A DNA stretch of 29,869 nucleotides from Bacteroidota bacterium (GCA_023430325.1 JAEZAU010000058.1:1-29869); one strand, 5' to 3'; positions 1-8,452 are shown, counted from the stretch's first letter. A program made the numbers and translations. Notes: generated by a model from the letters alone, not told the origin.

Positions 1-57
1 TGATACAACCATAGATCGGCGGCGGAAGTACCGGAGCAATATGTCCGGCGCCGATCG

Positions 58-89
58 AGATCCGGTCCTTGCGGGCCGGATCTTTTTTT
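58..89 (+). terminator. Rho-independent terminator of an upstream, off-window gene
   Basis: An 8-bp perfect stem (AGATCCGG at 58-65, CCGGATCT at 76-83) is followed directly by a run of seven T (83-89). Just before it, GATCGGCG at 14-21 pairs with CGCCGATC at 49-56, so the transcript end appears to carry two successive hairpins. The gene it serves lies left of the window. Confidence 0.75.
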
Positions 90-183
90 GGAGTGATCGG
101 AGCACCATGGGCCGGAGTGAGGCTCGGATAGGGCTTCAGGCTTCATAGCTACCAACGGCGGAGATGTAGATAATTGACGTGAA

Positions 184-218
184 TTTTTGATGATATATCA
201 ACAGTTGATGTATCATTG
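184..218 (+). promoter_or_regulatory. Candidate marR promoter with a MarR-type operator in its spacer
   Basis: A palindrome of two 13-base arms (190-202 and 204-216, centre at 203) pairs at 12 of 13 positions; the only mismatch is 196/210. It has the size and half-site form (ATCAAC/GTTGAT) expected of MarR-family operators. It lies between a TTTTTG run (184-189), a possible -33 element, and TATCATTG (211-218), one base off the Bacteroidota -7 consensus TAnnTTTG. The 21-base spacer between them is essentially the operator. The start codon is 8 bases after the -7 match, so the transcript would have almost no leader. Binding by the adjacent MarR protein is inferred. Confidence 0.6.
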
Positions 219-226
219 TACTGTCA

Positions 227-664
227 ATGGCTGATACGAATGATATCGCGAAGGTCCCGTTCTACATGATCGAACGCGTGATCAAGACATACAGGCAGTT
301 CGCACAGCGCAGGCTGATCGCGGCCGGATCGACACTCACGGTGGACCAATGGCTCATCCTGAACGTCGTTTCAGCGGAGCCGGGAATGCAACAGCAGGCG
401 CTGGCCGGGAAAGTATTCAAGGACAAGGCATCGATCGCCCGCACTATCGATCTTCTGGTGGATGCGGAGATGATCACCCGCACACCCGGTGACGATCGCC
501 GGAGCGTGAGCCTGAAGCTTACCCGTAAAGGTGTGAAGCAATTGTCGATCCTGGCCCCTGTGGTGAACGACTACCGAAAACAGGCGCTGAAGGGCATCGG
601 TAAAGCGGAGATCCAGGCGATGATGCAGACGATGGACAAGATCATTTCCAACTGCCATGAATAG
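227..664 (+). CDS. MarR family transcriptional regulator
   Basis: This 145-residue protein has the usual MarR length and layout: N-terminal dimerisation helix, winged helix-turn-helix, C-terminal dimerisation helices. The probable recognition helix is about residues 66-86 (DKASIARTIDLLVDAEMITR) and the wing about 87-99 (PGDDRRSVSLKLT), including the D-x-R-R-type signature typical of the family. MarR proteins are dimeric, usually ligand-responsive repressors that bind palindromes near their own promoter; such a palindrome lies just upstream at 190-216. The gene overlaps the next one, a serine protease, by 8 bases, so the two are probably co-transcribed and the protease is a likely target. The ligand cannot be read from sequence. 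Confidence 0.93.
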   Translation: MADTNDIAKVPFYMIERVIKTYRQFAQRRLIAAGSTLTVDQWLILNVVSAEPGMQQQALAGKVFKDKASIARTIDLLVDAEMITRTPGDDRRSVSLKLTRKGVKQLSILAPVVNDYRKQALKGIGKAEIQAMMQTMDKIISNCHE

Positions 665-1781
665 CATCCTGATGTTCGCGATGGCCGTGGTGTTCTCCAT
701 GCCATCGGGTTGCCAGCGAGAAGAGCGGAAGCCTGCCGATCCACTGAAGCTCGGCGAACGTTTTACCGCCGTTTGCAAAGTGGGGGAGATCGGTGGCGGA
801 GGAGGAACGCTGATCGCGAAGGACTGGGTGCTTACTGCTGCGCACGTCGCGGAAGGAATGCATGAACGCACTGGTGCTGACCTGAACGTGGTGTTCGGAA
901 ATGGTGAGAAGATCGCGGTACAAAAGATCTTCCTTCATCCGCAACATGTCCACATGGGTGACCACGATATAGCCTTGCTTCAATTGGAACGGCCGGTGAA
1001 GGATGTTTCTCCGATGCAACTGTTCACGGATGAGATCAGAGCAGGGGAGAAGATCATCATTGCCGGACATGGCGATCATCGCAATACGGAAGGGACCTGG
1101 ATCCGCGATGGAAAGCTTCGTGCTTACACCAATATCATCGATTCCACCAATGCAACGCACATCTTCTTCGATCATGACCAGCCTGGACCTGATGCCACAG
1201 AATTGGAAGGAGTGAGTGGACCGGGTGACAGCGGCGGCCCTGCGCTGATCGAGCGGAATGGCCAATTCCGTGTGGCCGGCGTCAGTTCCATGGCACGATC
1301 GGGAAGCGAAGGCATCGCCAGTTACGGCACGATCGAGCTTTTCGTGAAAGTGCCGGCGCACCTGGCGTGGATCCGATCCGTGATCGCGAAGCCCGAAGAG
1401 CATCCTTCATTCGATGATGCTGATGCAGCACGTGAGGCGGAAGGGACATCAGGTGCGGCAGAGATCGCCATTCACATTGTCCAGGACCAAGCGATCCGGG
1501 TGATCTCCACTGCATTGCAGTCGGGAGATCCCGATCGGATCGAAGCCGCGATCGCGAGCACTTATGAGCCAGCCGTGCTTGCGAAAAGAGATCCAGCGAC
1601 GATCATGCGCAACATGCCGGTGCTGATCGAGGAATTATCAGGTGCGCATTATGTGGGCATCATGGCACTGCAGGATGGGATCGCATCCTTGAAGTTCGAG
1701 AAAGGTGATGATGCCTATCAGTTGGACATCTTCTTCCTGCCTTCGCACAAGGTCGAGCAGATGGCTTTCCGGCAGCTGTAA
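657..1781 (+). CDS. Trypsin-like serine protease, putative lipoprotein, with C-terminal extension
   Basis: The 374-residue product has the full S1 triad: H63 in TAAH, D104 in HDIALLQL and S192 in GDSGGP. Residues 1-18 are a hydrophobic signal ending in PSG-C19, a weak lipobox (proline at -3), so it is probably an exported lipoprotein that cleaves proteins outside the cytoplasm. The S1 domain ends near residue 240. Residues about 255-374 form an extra domain (charged linker, helices, then strands around DGIASLKFEKGDDAYQLDIF) that resembles small NTF2/DUF3887-like modules attached to some hydrolases; this is a weak assignment. The start at 657 overlaps the MarR stop, which supports an operon. 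Substrate unknown. Confidence 0.88.
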   Translation: MNSILMFAMAVVFSMPSGCQREERKPADPLKLGERFTAVCKVGEIGGGGGTLIAKDWVLTAAHVAEGMHERTGADLNVVFGNGEKIAVQKIFLHPQHVHMGDHDIALLQLERPVKDVSPMQLFTDEIRAGEKIIIAGHGDHRNTEGTWIRDGKLRAYTNIIDSTNATHIFFDHDQPGPDATELEGVSGPGDSGGPALIERNGQFRVAGVSSMARSGSEGIASYGTIELFVKVPAHLAWIRSVIAKPEEHPSFDDADAAREAEGTSGAAEIAIHIVQDQAIRVISTALQSGDPDRIEAAIASTYEPAVLAKRDPATIMRNMPVLIEELSGAHYVGIMALQDGIASLKFEKGDDAYQLDIFFLPSHKVEQMAFRQL

Positions 1782-1822
1782 AGGGGCATGCAATGCCCAT
1801 GAATGATCCGTGATTCGGGTCT

Positions 1823-2269
1823 TCAGGCTTCCACCGCAACAGGGCCGCTCAATCTGCGCATGGGAAATGCCCCCACCAGGTTCCGCCGCAAGAAGCGCGA
1901 GGTGCCGTTGGTGTTCACGAACTTGTTATAGGTGTTGTGTGGCACGCCATAAAAAGCATGTCTGCTGCCATCAGCAAAATGGATGTTCAAGGTCTGGTTC
2001 CGGTATTCCCAATTCACGATACCGGTACCGAAAGTGGCCTCGAACTCCTCAGCGCGGGCGGCATGGGTCTCCGGATGGATGGACTGCAGGAATTTGTAGG
2101 CAGTGATGATCCTCTGGCTGGTCTCCTCGGCATGAAGCCGCTCCTCCTCCTGCTGAAAGCGATCGGGATGATGTTTCTTCATCAACCCTTTGTAGAGCTG
2201 CTCGAGCTCTTTCATGGACATGTTGGCCGTAGCACCCAGCGATCTGCGGCTTTCGAGTATCTCTTTCAT
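1823..2269 (-). CDS. J-domain and KTSC-domain protein
   Basis: This 148-residue protein joins two short modules. Residues about 8-65 form a J-domain-like helical hairpin with the HPD motif at 34-36 (KKHHPDRF), the element that stimulates the Hsp70 (DnaK) ATPase. Residues about 81-136 resemble a KTSC domain: strands with a G-x-x-H-x-F-Y-G-V-P segment followed by a helix and a phenylalanine near the end; KTSC has been linked to nucleic-acid-related proteins but has no firm function. The frame is open upstream to a stop near 2340, but 2269 is the first ATG. It follows mscS on the same strand with a gap of about 70 bases and may end that operon. Confidence 0.8.
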   Translation of the reverse strand: MKEILESRRSLGATANMSMKELEQLYKGLMKKHHPDRFQQEEERLHAEETSQRIITAYKFLQSIHPETHAARAEEFEATFGTGIVNWEYRNQTLNIHFADGSRHAFYGVPHNTYNKFVNTNGTSRFLRRNLVGAFPMRRLSGPVAVEA

Positions 2270-2338
2270 CAGTGGATCCGGAAAAACGGCTGCAAAGGTC
2301 GGGAATTTCCTGCAACCGTGGAAATCCGCATGGCTGGT

Positions 2339-3430
2339 TTATGAGAACGGCTCGGCGGTTCCCTGGTCGGGAGACTTTAAATGGATATTCTGGGCCGGAT
2401 AGGCGAATTCGATCCCCTCTGCCTCGAAACGCTTGATTATACCCAGATTGATGGCTTGTTGGAGGTCAGCGTACCGGTTGAATTGTGAACTGAGAACGAT
2501 GTAGACCACCTCGAAATCCAGACTTGACGCATTGAAGAACAGCAGATGGGCACGATCGAAGGTGACCTGTTCCTGTTCCTCCACCACTTCACGGATCAAT
2601 CGTGGTATCATTTCCAGCTTCGCCGGCGGGGTTTCATAGGTAACGCCGATCTTGAACACCGCCCGGCGGTTCTGCATCCGCTTGTAGTTGTGTATGCGTG
2701 AAGTGGTGAGATCGCTATTGGCGAAGACGAGCTGCTCACCCGACAACGATCTTAACCGGGTGGTCTTTATACCGATGTGCTCCACGGTGCCTGATTTCTG
2801 ATCGATGACCAGGAAATCACCCACTTCGAAAGGCCGGTCGAAGAAGATGACGAAGTAGTTGAACAGGTCGCCGAGGATGTTCTGTGCGGCAAGGGCCACC
2901 GCAATGCCACCGATGCCAAGGCCTGTAATGACGGCGGTGACATCATAGCCCATATTATCGAACAGGAATAGAAGGCCGATGATCCAGAGCACCATGTTGA
3001 TGATCAGCATCAGCCCGCCCAGTTGTCTGGCTTTTTCTTCACCGCGATCGAGCTTCAGAACATGCCCGCGGATGATCAGGTGTATGATCGATGTGATGAG
3101 CCTGATGGTGAAATAGGTGATGGCGAAGGCCACCGCGATATGCAGGATCCTTTCACCACGCGGGGGCAGTTCCAGTGTGCTTACGCCGACATAGAAGATG
3201 AAGAAATGCAGCGCAGGTATGCCGAAGCGATCTATGCTGTCAACGATGTGGTCATCATACCTGTTCACCGTACGCCCGGCCAAGGCGCGCAGCAGACGGA
3301 TAAGCGATCGGCGGAGGATGATCACTGCCACCGAACCGATGACGATGATCCCCAGTGCGATCAGGTAATCGAGGACGGAATTGCCGAAATAGATGCGTTC
3401 CAATGTGTCGTTCATTCCCATCAACTGCAT
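2339..3430 (-). CDS. MscS family mechanosensitive ion channel
   Basis: The 363-residue protein has hydrophobic segments near residues 18-40, 68-86, 95-118 and 136-158, then the MscS pore helix at about 164-195 with the glycine/alanine-rich face GLGIGGIAVALAAQNILGD and the following F-F-D-R-P-F-E-V-G-D signature (196-205). The rest is the soluble beta/alpha cage. Such channels open under membrane tension and release small solutes during osmotic downshift. With five predicted helices it is longer than the minimal E. coli MscS. It starts 28 bases after the hybrid kinase stop, so it is probably in the cheR-cheB-kinase transcript. M4 and M6 are alternative starts. Confidence 0.93.
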   Translation of the reverse strand: MQLMGMNDTLERIYFGNSVLDYLIALGIIVIGSVAVIILRRSLIRLLRALAGRTVNRYDDHIVDSIDRFGIPALHFFIFYVGVSTLELPPRGERILHIAVAFAITYFTIRLITSIIHLIIRGHVLKLDRGEEKARQLGGLMLIINMVLWIIGLLFLFDNMGYDVTAVITGLGIGGIAVALAAQNILGDLFNYFVIFFDRPFEVGDFLVIDQKSGTVEHIGIKTTRLRSLSGEQLVFANSDLTTSRIHNYKRMQNRRAVFKIGVTYETPPAKLEMIPRLIREVVEEQEQVTFDRAHLLFFNASSLDFEVVYIVLSSQFNRYADLQQAINLGIIKRFEAEGIEFAYPAQNIHLKSPDQGTAEPFS

Positions 3431-3458
3431 ACGTTCTGCGCTCTTCCGATCGAAAGGA

Positions 3459-6400
3459 TCATACCCGTTCCTTCATCCAGATGCGCATCAAGGCGAAGAG
3501 GCGTGCCTCATCAACAGGTTTCGGTATGTAATCGTTCGCACCGGCCTCCAGGCACTTGGCACGATCTTCTTTCATGGCCTTTGCGGTGAGCGCGATAAGG
3601 GGCAGATCGCGCCATTGTGGCTCCTGCCGGATCGTTCGCATGGCACTGTATCCATCCATCTCCGGCATCATGATGTCCATCAAGACCATGTCGACCTCAT
3701 CATGTTCCTTCAACATCTGTATGGCCACCCTGCCGTTCTCGGCCCGCAGCACCTTCATGTCCCGCGATTCCAGGATCTTGCCCAAGGCAAAGACGTTCCG
3801 CGGATCGTCATCCACCAGAAGAACAGTTCGCCCGCTGAAGAGGGCATCGGGATCATGCAGGTCCATGATCATTGCCTGTTTGTTCTGTGGCAGGTCCTTT
3901 ACAGCACGGTGCAGGAAGAGGGCGGTCTCATCCAGAAGACGCTCCTCGGAACGGATCCCTTTCACTATGATCGTTTCAGCGTACATCCGCAGTTCATCGT
4001 TCTCCTCGGGTGAAAGTTCCTTACCGGTGTAGACGATGATCGGAGGCACATGGGAACCGAGCTTGTCCTTGTAGAGTTTGAGCAGTTCGAACCCGGTGAC
4101 ATCGGGCAGACCGATATCCAGCACGATGCAATCCACCGTGTGTTCGCGAAGCATTTCCAGGCTTTCCATGGCCGATGATGCTTCGAGGCACTTCACATCA
4201 CCATTACCGATCAGCCGCTTGATCGCCAGGCGTTGTTCAGCACTATCCTCCACGATCAACAGATTCTTCATCTTCCGCTTGAGAAGGTCCTCGATCCGTT
4301 GGAAGGCTTCATCGAGCTGTTGCTGTGTGACCGGTTTTTCAAGGTATTCCACGGCACCTTCGCGAATGGGGCCCATTGACCTTTCATTCACCGACAGGAT
4401 GTGTACAGGTATGTGGCGCAGGTAGGGGTCGCCCTTTATTTCGCGCAACACCGTATGGCCGTCCATACCAGGCAGGTCGATATCGAGCATCACGGCCTGT
4501 GGCCTGTATTCGCGCACCAGTTGAAGACCTTCTTCTCCTGTGGAAGCGATGACGGTCTTGAAGCCGCGGCCACCTGCCTGGTCGGCGAGTACCTTGGCGA
4601 AGGTGGCATCATCCTCTATGATCAGGATCGTACGTTCACCCGTGGGGGGCTGCATCCTGCTCACCGGGCGGGGTGGGGGAAGCGGCACTGGCGCAGGCCG
4701 TGGCAGAGGGACGTTCTCCGCCGGGACCTCATTGGATCTTGTGTGGGTATTGGCCGGAACGAAGAGCGTAAAGGTGGAACCTTCACCCATGCGGCTTTGG
4801 AGGGTGATGTGCCCACCCAGAAGTCTGGCCAGCTCCCTTGAAATGGAGAGGCCAAGGCCCGTACCCCCGAATTTGCGCGATGTGCTGCCATCCACTTGTT
4901 GGAACGCCTCGAAGATCAATTGCTGTTTCTCCTTCGGGATGCCGATACCAGTGTCCTTCACGGCGATGGAGATGCCACCTTCCCCATAGGCTCCAAAGGT
5001 CACCGTTACACTTCCTGCGGGTGTGAACTTGATCGCGTTGGAGACAAGGTTCTTTATGATCTGGCCGAGACGTTGTCGATCGGTGCGCAATTCATCCGGG
5101 GCATCCTCCACCTTCACCTGCAGCTGCAGACCTTTCTCACGGGCCACATGATCGAAAGAATCCTTCAGGTCGGCCACAAGGTCCTGGAGCAGCACCTCCT
5201 GTACTTTCAATTCAAGCTTTCCGGCCTCCACTTTTGAAAGATCGAGGATGTCATTGATCAGGTTGAGCAGGTCATTACCGCTCTTGGCGATCACTTTGGC
5301 GCTCTCCACCTGATCCTCCTTCAGATTGCCTGGTTTGTTCTTGGCCAGATGGTTGGAAAGGATCAGCAAGCTGTTCAAAGGCGTGCGTAGCTCATGGCTC
5401 ATATTGGCAAGGAACTCGCTTTTGTAGCGGCTGGTGATCTCCAGTTCCTCCGCCTTTCGTTCCACTTCGCGTCTTGCTGCCTCCAACTCTTCGTTGCGTT
5501 GAACAACGGCCTGCGTCTGCTCCTCCAATTCCTCGTTGGTGACCTGTAGTTCCTCCTGTTGGATCTTCAGCCGTTCAGCCTGTTCCTCCAGTTCTTCATT
5601 GGTCTGTTGCAATTCCTCCTGCTGCACCTGCAGTTCCTCGCTCTGCCGTTGTGTTTCCTCAAGCAGTTCATCGATCTTCGAGCGGCTCAGCGCGCCATTG
5701 AAGGCGATGGCGATGTTGGCCATGGAGCGTTCAAGGAATTCGATCTCCTCACCGGTGAATGCGCTGAGTTTGGCCAGTTCGATCACTCCCAACACCTGTC
5801 CTTCGAACAGGAAGGGATGGATCACCACGTGACCCGGGGTGGCATCCAGCATCGCCGATCGGATCCGCAGATGTTCGATATCCACACCGTTCACAGTGAT
5901 CGACTTCTTCTCCATGGCCGCCCGGCCGGCGAGCCCTTCGCCGGTGGTGAAATGGTCGGGTGCGTGATCGCTGAGGCCGTATCGTGCATAGGATCTCATC
6001 CGTTCACCGGCCTCATCCATCATATACAACGCTCCTGCCTGCGCACCGGTGCGCAGGGCCACGGCGGTAATGACATCCATGGCCAGGATACGCATATGCT
6101 TTTCACCCCGTAGCACATCATCCACCGATCGCTGGCCTTCAACAAGCCAGTTATGCCGTTCCACCTCCTGCATCCTTCTCTTCAGACCATCGCGCATGGT
6201 GACCAGTGCGCTACCCAGCGTGGCTATCTCCCGTGTGCCACCGATCGGTACTGGGGAATCCAGATCGCCATGAGCAATGTTATCCGCCACGTTCACCGCA
6301 GCGGCGATCGGCTTCATGATGGCACGTATGGTGATCGTGGCCAGCAGCAATGCGGTAACGAACGAGATGACCAGGATCGTCCATTGCATGGTGTTCAGTT

Positions 6401-6941
6401 CTTCAATGCTGGCATCCACGGCGGACAGATCGGAATTCATCAACTCGCGTTGTTTGGCCACCAGGGCTTCCATTATCCTGCGCGCTTCAGTGGCGGCCGG
6501 TGCCGATCTGCCGGTAATGATCGATGCTGCTTCACGAATGCTTTTCGCATCGGCTGCTGCCACCTGTTGCACGTATACGTTCTCGATCACTGTGACCACC
6601 TGCTGGTAGCGTTCCCTTGCCGTAGGCTCGTTGGAGCGGGCCAGTGAATTCTGCAATTCAAGCAAGGCCGGACGTATAGCCTCCGACCATGCGCTGTCAC
6701 GCTCGGCCAGGTAGGAGCTATCGCGCAGGAAGACCCATCCGCGCAGAGCGGCCGATGAATGATTGATGCCGTTCAACAATTGAACACTGGCCTGCACCAC
6801 GGGCATTCGCACATCTTCAACCTGGGCGCTGGATGACTTCACCTTGGCCACCTGGCCCAGGGTAACGACCACGATCAGCACAAGTAGCACCACCATGAAG
6901 GCGAAGCCTGCGGCAATGCGTGTAGCGAGTGAATTGAACAT
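3459..6941 (-). CDS. Hybrid sensor histidine kinase/response regulator (CHASE3-like, HAMP, GAF, HisKA, HATPase, 3 receivers)
   Basis: A 1160-residue inner-membrane kinase. TM1 is about 9-29, a four-helix sensor (CHASE3-like) about 35-180, TM2 about 186-206, HAMP about 207-260 and GAF about 275-418. A coiled coil (420-505) carries QEELQxTNEELEEQ twice. HisKA has the phospho-acceptor H516 (SHELRTPLN); the HATPase has NLVSNAIKFT, DTGIGI and GGTGLGL. After a proline-rich linker (740-766) come three receivers with phospho-acceptor aspartates at 820, 942 and 1089. The second receiver has LPDVTG where the others have LPGMDG/MPEMDG. Its start overlaps the cheB stop by one base (TGATG), which suggests translational coupling. 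It probably feeds a multistep phosphorelay; the signal and final output are unknown. Confidence 0.95.
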   Translation of the reverse strand: MFNSLATRIAAGFAFMVVLLVLIVVVTLGQVAKVKSSSAQVEDVRMPVVQASVQLLNGINHSSAALRGWVFLRDSSYLAERDSAWSEAIRPALLELQNSLARSNEPTARERYQQVVTVIENVYVQQVAAADAKSIREAASIITGRSAPAATEARRIMEALVAKQRELMNSDLSAVDASIEELNTMQWTILVISFVTALLLATITIRAIMKPIAAAVNVADNIAHGDLDSPVPIGGTREIATLGSALVTMRDGLKRRMQEVERHNWLVEGQRSVDDVLRGEKHMRILAMDVITAVALRTGAQAGALYMMDEAGERMRSYARYGLSDHAPDHFTTGEGLAGRAAMEKKSITVNGVDIEHLRIRSAMLDATPGHVVIHPFLFEGQVLGVIELAKLSAFTGEEIEFLERSMANIAIAFNGALSRSKIDELLEETQRQSEELQVQQEELQQTNEELEEQAERLKIQQEELQVTNEELEEQTQAVVQRNEELEAARREVERKAEELEITSRYKSEFLANMSHELRTPLNSLLILSNHLAKNKPGNLKEDQVESAKVIAKSGNDLLNLINDILDLSKVEAGKLELKVQEVLLQDLVADLKDSFDHVAREKGLQLQVKVEDAPDELRTDRQRLGQIIKNLVSNAIKFTPAGSVTVTFGAYGEGGISIAVKDTGIGIPKEKQQLIFEAFQQVDGSTSRKFGGTGLGLSISRELARLLGGHITLQSRMGEGSTFTLFVPANTHTRSNEVPAENVPLPRPAPVPLPPPRPVSRMQPPTGERTILIIEDDATFAKVLADQAGGRGFKTVIASTGEEGLQLVREYRPQAVMLDIDLPGMDGHTVLREIKGDPYLRHIPVHILSVNERSMGPIREGAVEYLEKPVTQQQLDEAFQRIEDLLKRKMKNLLIVEDSAEQRLAIKRLIGNGDVKCLEASSAMESLEMLREHTVDCIVLDIGLPDVTGFELLKLYKDKLGSHVPPIIVYTGKELSPEENDELRMYAETIIVKGIRSEERLLDETALFLHRAVKDLPQNKQAMIMDLHDPDALFSGRTVLLVDDDPRNVFALGKILESRDMKVLRAENGRVAIQMLKEHDEVDMVLMDIMMPEMDGYSAMRTIRQEPQWRDLPLIALTAKAMKEDRAKCLEAGANDYIPKPVDEARLFALMRIWMKERV

Positions 6942-7534
6942 CAGGATATCTTGAGCGTTCTATGATGCAATGAGGAGAGCAGGTCCATGATCTTTGCAGG
7001 CGGTGCCACCAGGTCTGGCCGGGCCGAAAGAAGGGCGGCCTGTGGCATGGCGGGCGCTTCGGCCGTCAGCGGATCCTGTACAATGAGAAGTCCGCCGGCC
7101 TCCTTGATGCACCGGGCACCTTCGGCACCATCGGAATTGCCACCTGAGAGGATGATGCCCAGAAGCTTTTCACCATAACATGCTGCTGCTGTTTCAAAGG
7201 ATACATTGATGGATGGTCTTGCAAAGATCTCACGTTGATCGATGGTGAGCGAGAACGTGCGGTCCTGCTCCACCAGTAAATGGTAATTGCCGGGTGCAAG
7301 ATAGACCGTACCGGGAAGAATGTGTTCCTTTTCATCGGCCTCCTTCACGTTCACAGCGCCGTGGTCCTTCAGATGCTCTATCCAGGAAAGTTCATGCAGA
7401 TCGGCCATGTGCTGTACCACGATAACGGGCAGGCAATCCTTCGGCAACACACGGATCATCTGCTTGATCAACACCATTCCGCCGGCCGATGCACCGACGA
7501 TAATGGCCTCGATACGATCGAAGCTGACGTTCAT
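6941..7534 (-). CDS. cheB: Stand-alone CheB-type protein-glutamate methylesterase
   Basis: These 197 residues cover only the CheB catalytic domain, with no N-terminal receiver. The expected triad is visible: S16 in GASAGG, H42 in VVQHM and D135 in GGNSDGAEG. The enzyme hydrolyses glutamyl methyl esters (and deamidates glutamines) made by CheR on signalling coiled coils. The ATG overlaps the cheR stop by four bases (ATGA), and its own stop overlaps the hybrid kinase start, so the three genes form a tightly coupled unit. Without a receiver its activity is not controlled by direct phosphorylation in the standard way; control may come through contact with the hybrid kinase, an inference. Confidence 0.93.
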   Translation of the reverse strand: MNVSFDRIEAIIVGASAGGMVLIKQMIRVLPKDCLPVIVVQHMADLHELSWIEHLKDHGAVNVKEADEKEHILPGTVYLAPGNYHLLVEQDRTFSLTIDQREIFARPSINVSFETAAACYGEKLLGIILSGGNSDGAEGARCIKEAGGLLIVQDPLTAEAPAMPQAALLSARPDLVAPPAKIMDLLSSLHHRTLKIS

Positions 7535-8358
7535 GGATGGGGATAGTTCTTTTTGTAGATGCGGAAACGCCGGTCCAGCGGCGAATAGTAATGTCTGATC
7601 GGCGTATGTTCTATCGATTCCTTTGCGCCAAGGCAGAGTATGCCGCCGTTTACAAGGCTTCGGTGGAACATCTGATGCACGCGGTCCTGAAGATCGCGAT
7701 CGAAATAGATCATCACATTGCGGCAGACCACCATCTGAACTTCGGCGAAATCAGTATCTGTTACCAGGTTATGTTCGGCCCATATGATGTTCTGCTTCAA
7801 GGAACGATCCATGATGGCCGATCCGTAATTGGCAAGGAAGTGATCGGTGAACCGGCCTTTGGGAGCGGTGCGTACATAATTCCGTTCGTATTCTCTTACT
7901 GCAGCAATGGGGTATATTCCTTGCTGTGCTTTTTCAAGTGCGATGCGGTTCACATCGGTGGCGTAGATGCGCGAGCGATCGTAAAGTCCTTCTTCCTTCA
8001 GCAGAATGGCCATGGAATAGACCTCTTCGCCGGTGGAGCAGCCTGCATGCCAGATCCTGATGTGCGACCAGGTGCGAAGCAGCGGCAGAACGTTCTCACG
8101 AAGGGCCCTGTAGAACTCGGGGTCGCGGAACATCTCTGTTACAGTGATGGACAACTCCTGTAAGAGCGCTCCAGCCTTGATGGCATCGGTCATCACCCCG
8201 TCCTGCAACTCGCCGATGCTCCTGAAGCTGTTCTGTACCATGTGGTTCCAGATCCGCCGCTTCACATGGGCCTTGGAATACTGTCTGTAATCATAGCCGT
8301 ACTTACGGAAGATCGCCTCCAGCAGGCCTGCCATCTCCTCTTCCTGTATATTCAACAT
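7531..8358 (-). CDS. cheR: CheR-type protein-glutamate O-methyltransferase
   Basis: The product has 275 residues from the ATG at 8358. The N-terminal helical domain ends in ITVTEMFRD (71-79), the classic CheR motif; the Rossmann methyltransferase domain follows, with the SAM-binding loop AGCSTGEEVYS (105-115), the acidic D135 in ATDVN and CRNVMIYF (212-219). It methylates glutamates on receptor-like coiled coils using S-adenosylmethionine. A longer in-frame version from TTG at 8406 is possible, but that TTG overlaps a likely -7 promoter element (8404-8411), so the ATG is preferred. It is first in the cheR-cheB-kinase unit. No CheA, CheW or receptor gene is nearby, so the substrate is not obvious. 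Confidence 0.92.
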   Translation of the reverse strand: MLNIQEEEMAGLLEAIFRKYGYDYRQYSKAHVKRRIWNHMVQNSFRSIGELQDGVMTDAIKAGALLQELSITVTEMFRDPEFYRALRENVLPLLRTWSHIRIWHAGCSTGEEVYSMAILLKEEGLYDRSRIYATDVNRIALEKAQQGIYPIAAVREYERNYVRTAPKGRFTDHFLANYGSAIMDRSLKQNIIWAEHNLVTDTDFAEVQMVVCRNVMIYFDRDLQDRVHQMFHRSLVNGGILCLGAKESIEHTPIRHYYSPLDRRFRIYKKNYPHP

Positions 8359-8403
8359 TCGCGCACTTGGGACATTGGATGAACGGACCGGAATGGAAAG
8401 CAC

Positions 8404-8411
8404 CAAATTAA
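8404..8411 (-). promoter_or_regulatory. Possible -7 element for the cheR operon
   Basis: On the minus strand this reads TTAATTTG, one base from TAnnTTTG, 45 bases before the preferred cheR ATG. No convincing -33 element is visible. Confidence 0.35.
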
Positions 8412-8452
8412 TGCCTTCCGGACAGGGTGAGTGTATGGATCAATGACATGGA

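Noticed and set aside
642..1403. 253-codon minus-strand frame over the protease gene
   Set aside because: The plus strand encodes a full catalytic triad; the minus frame is a shadow.
1784..1798. Hairpin GGGCAT-GCA-ATGCCC between the protease and J-domain genes
   Set aside because: Short stem, 3-base loop and no T run; may help convergent termination but is not supportable alone.
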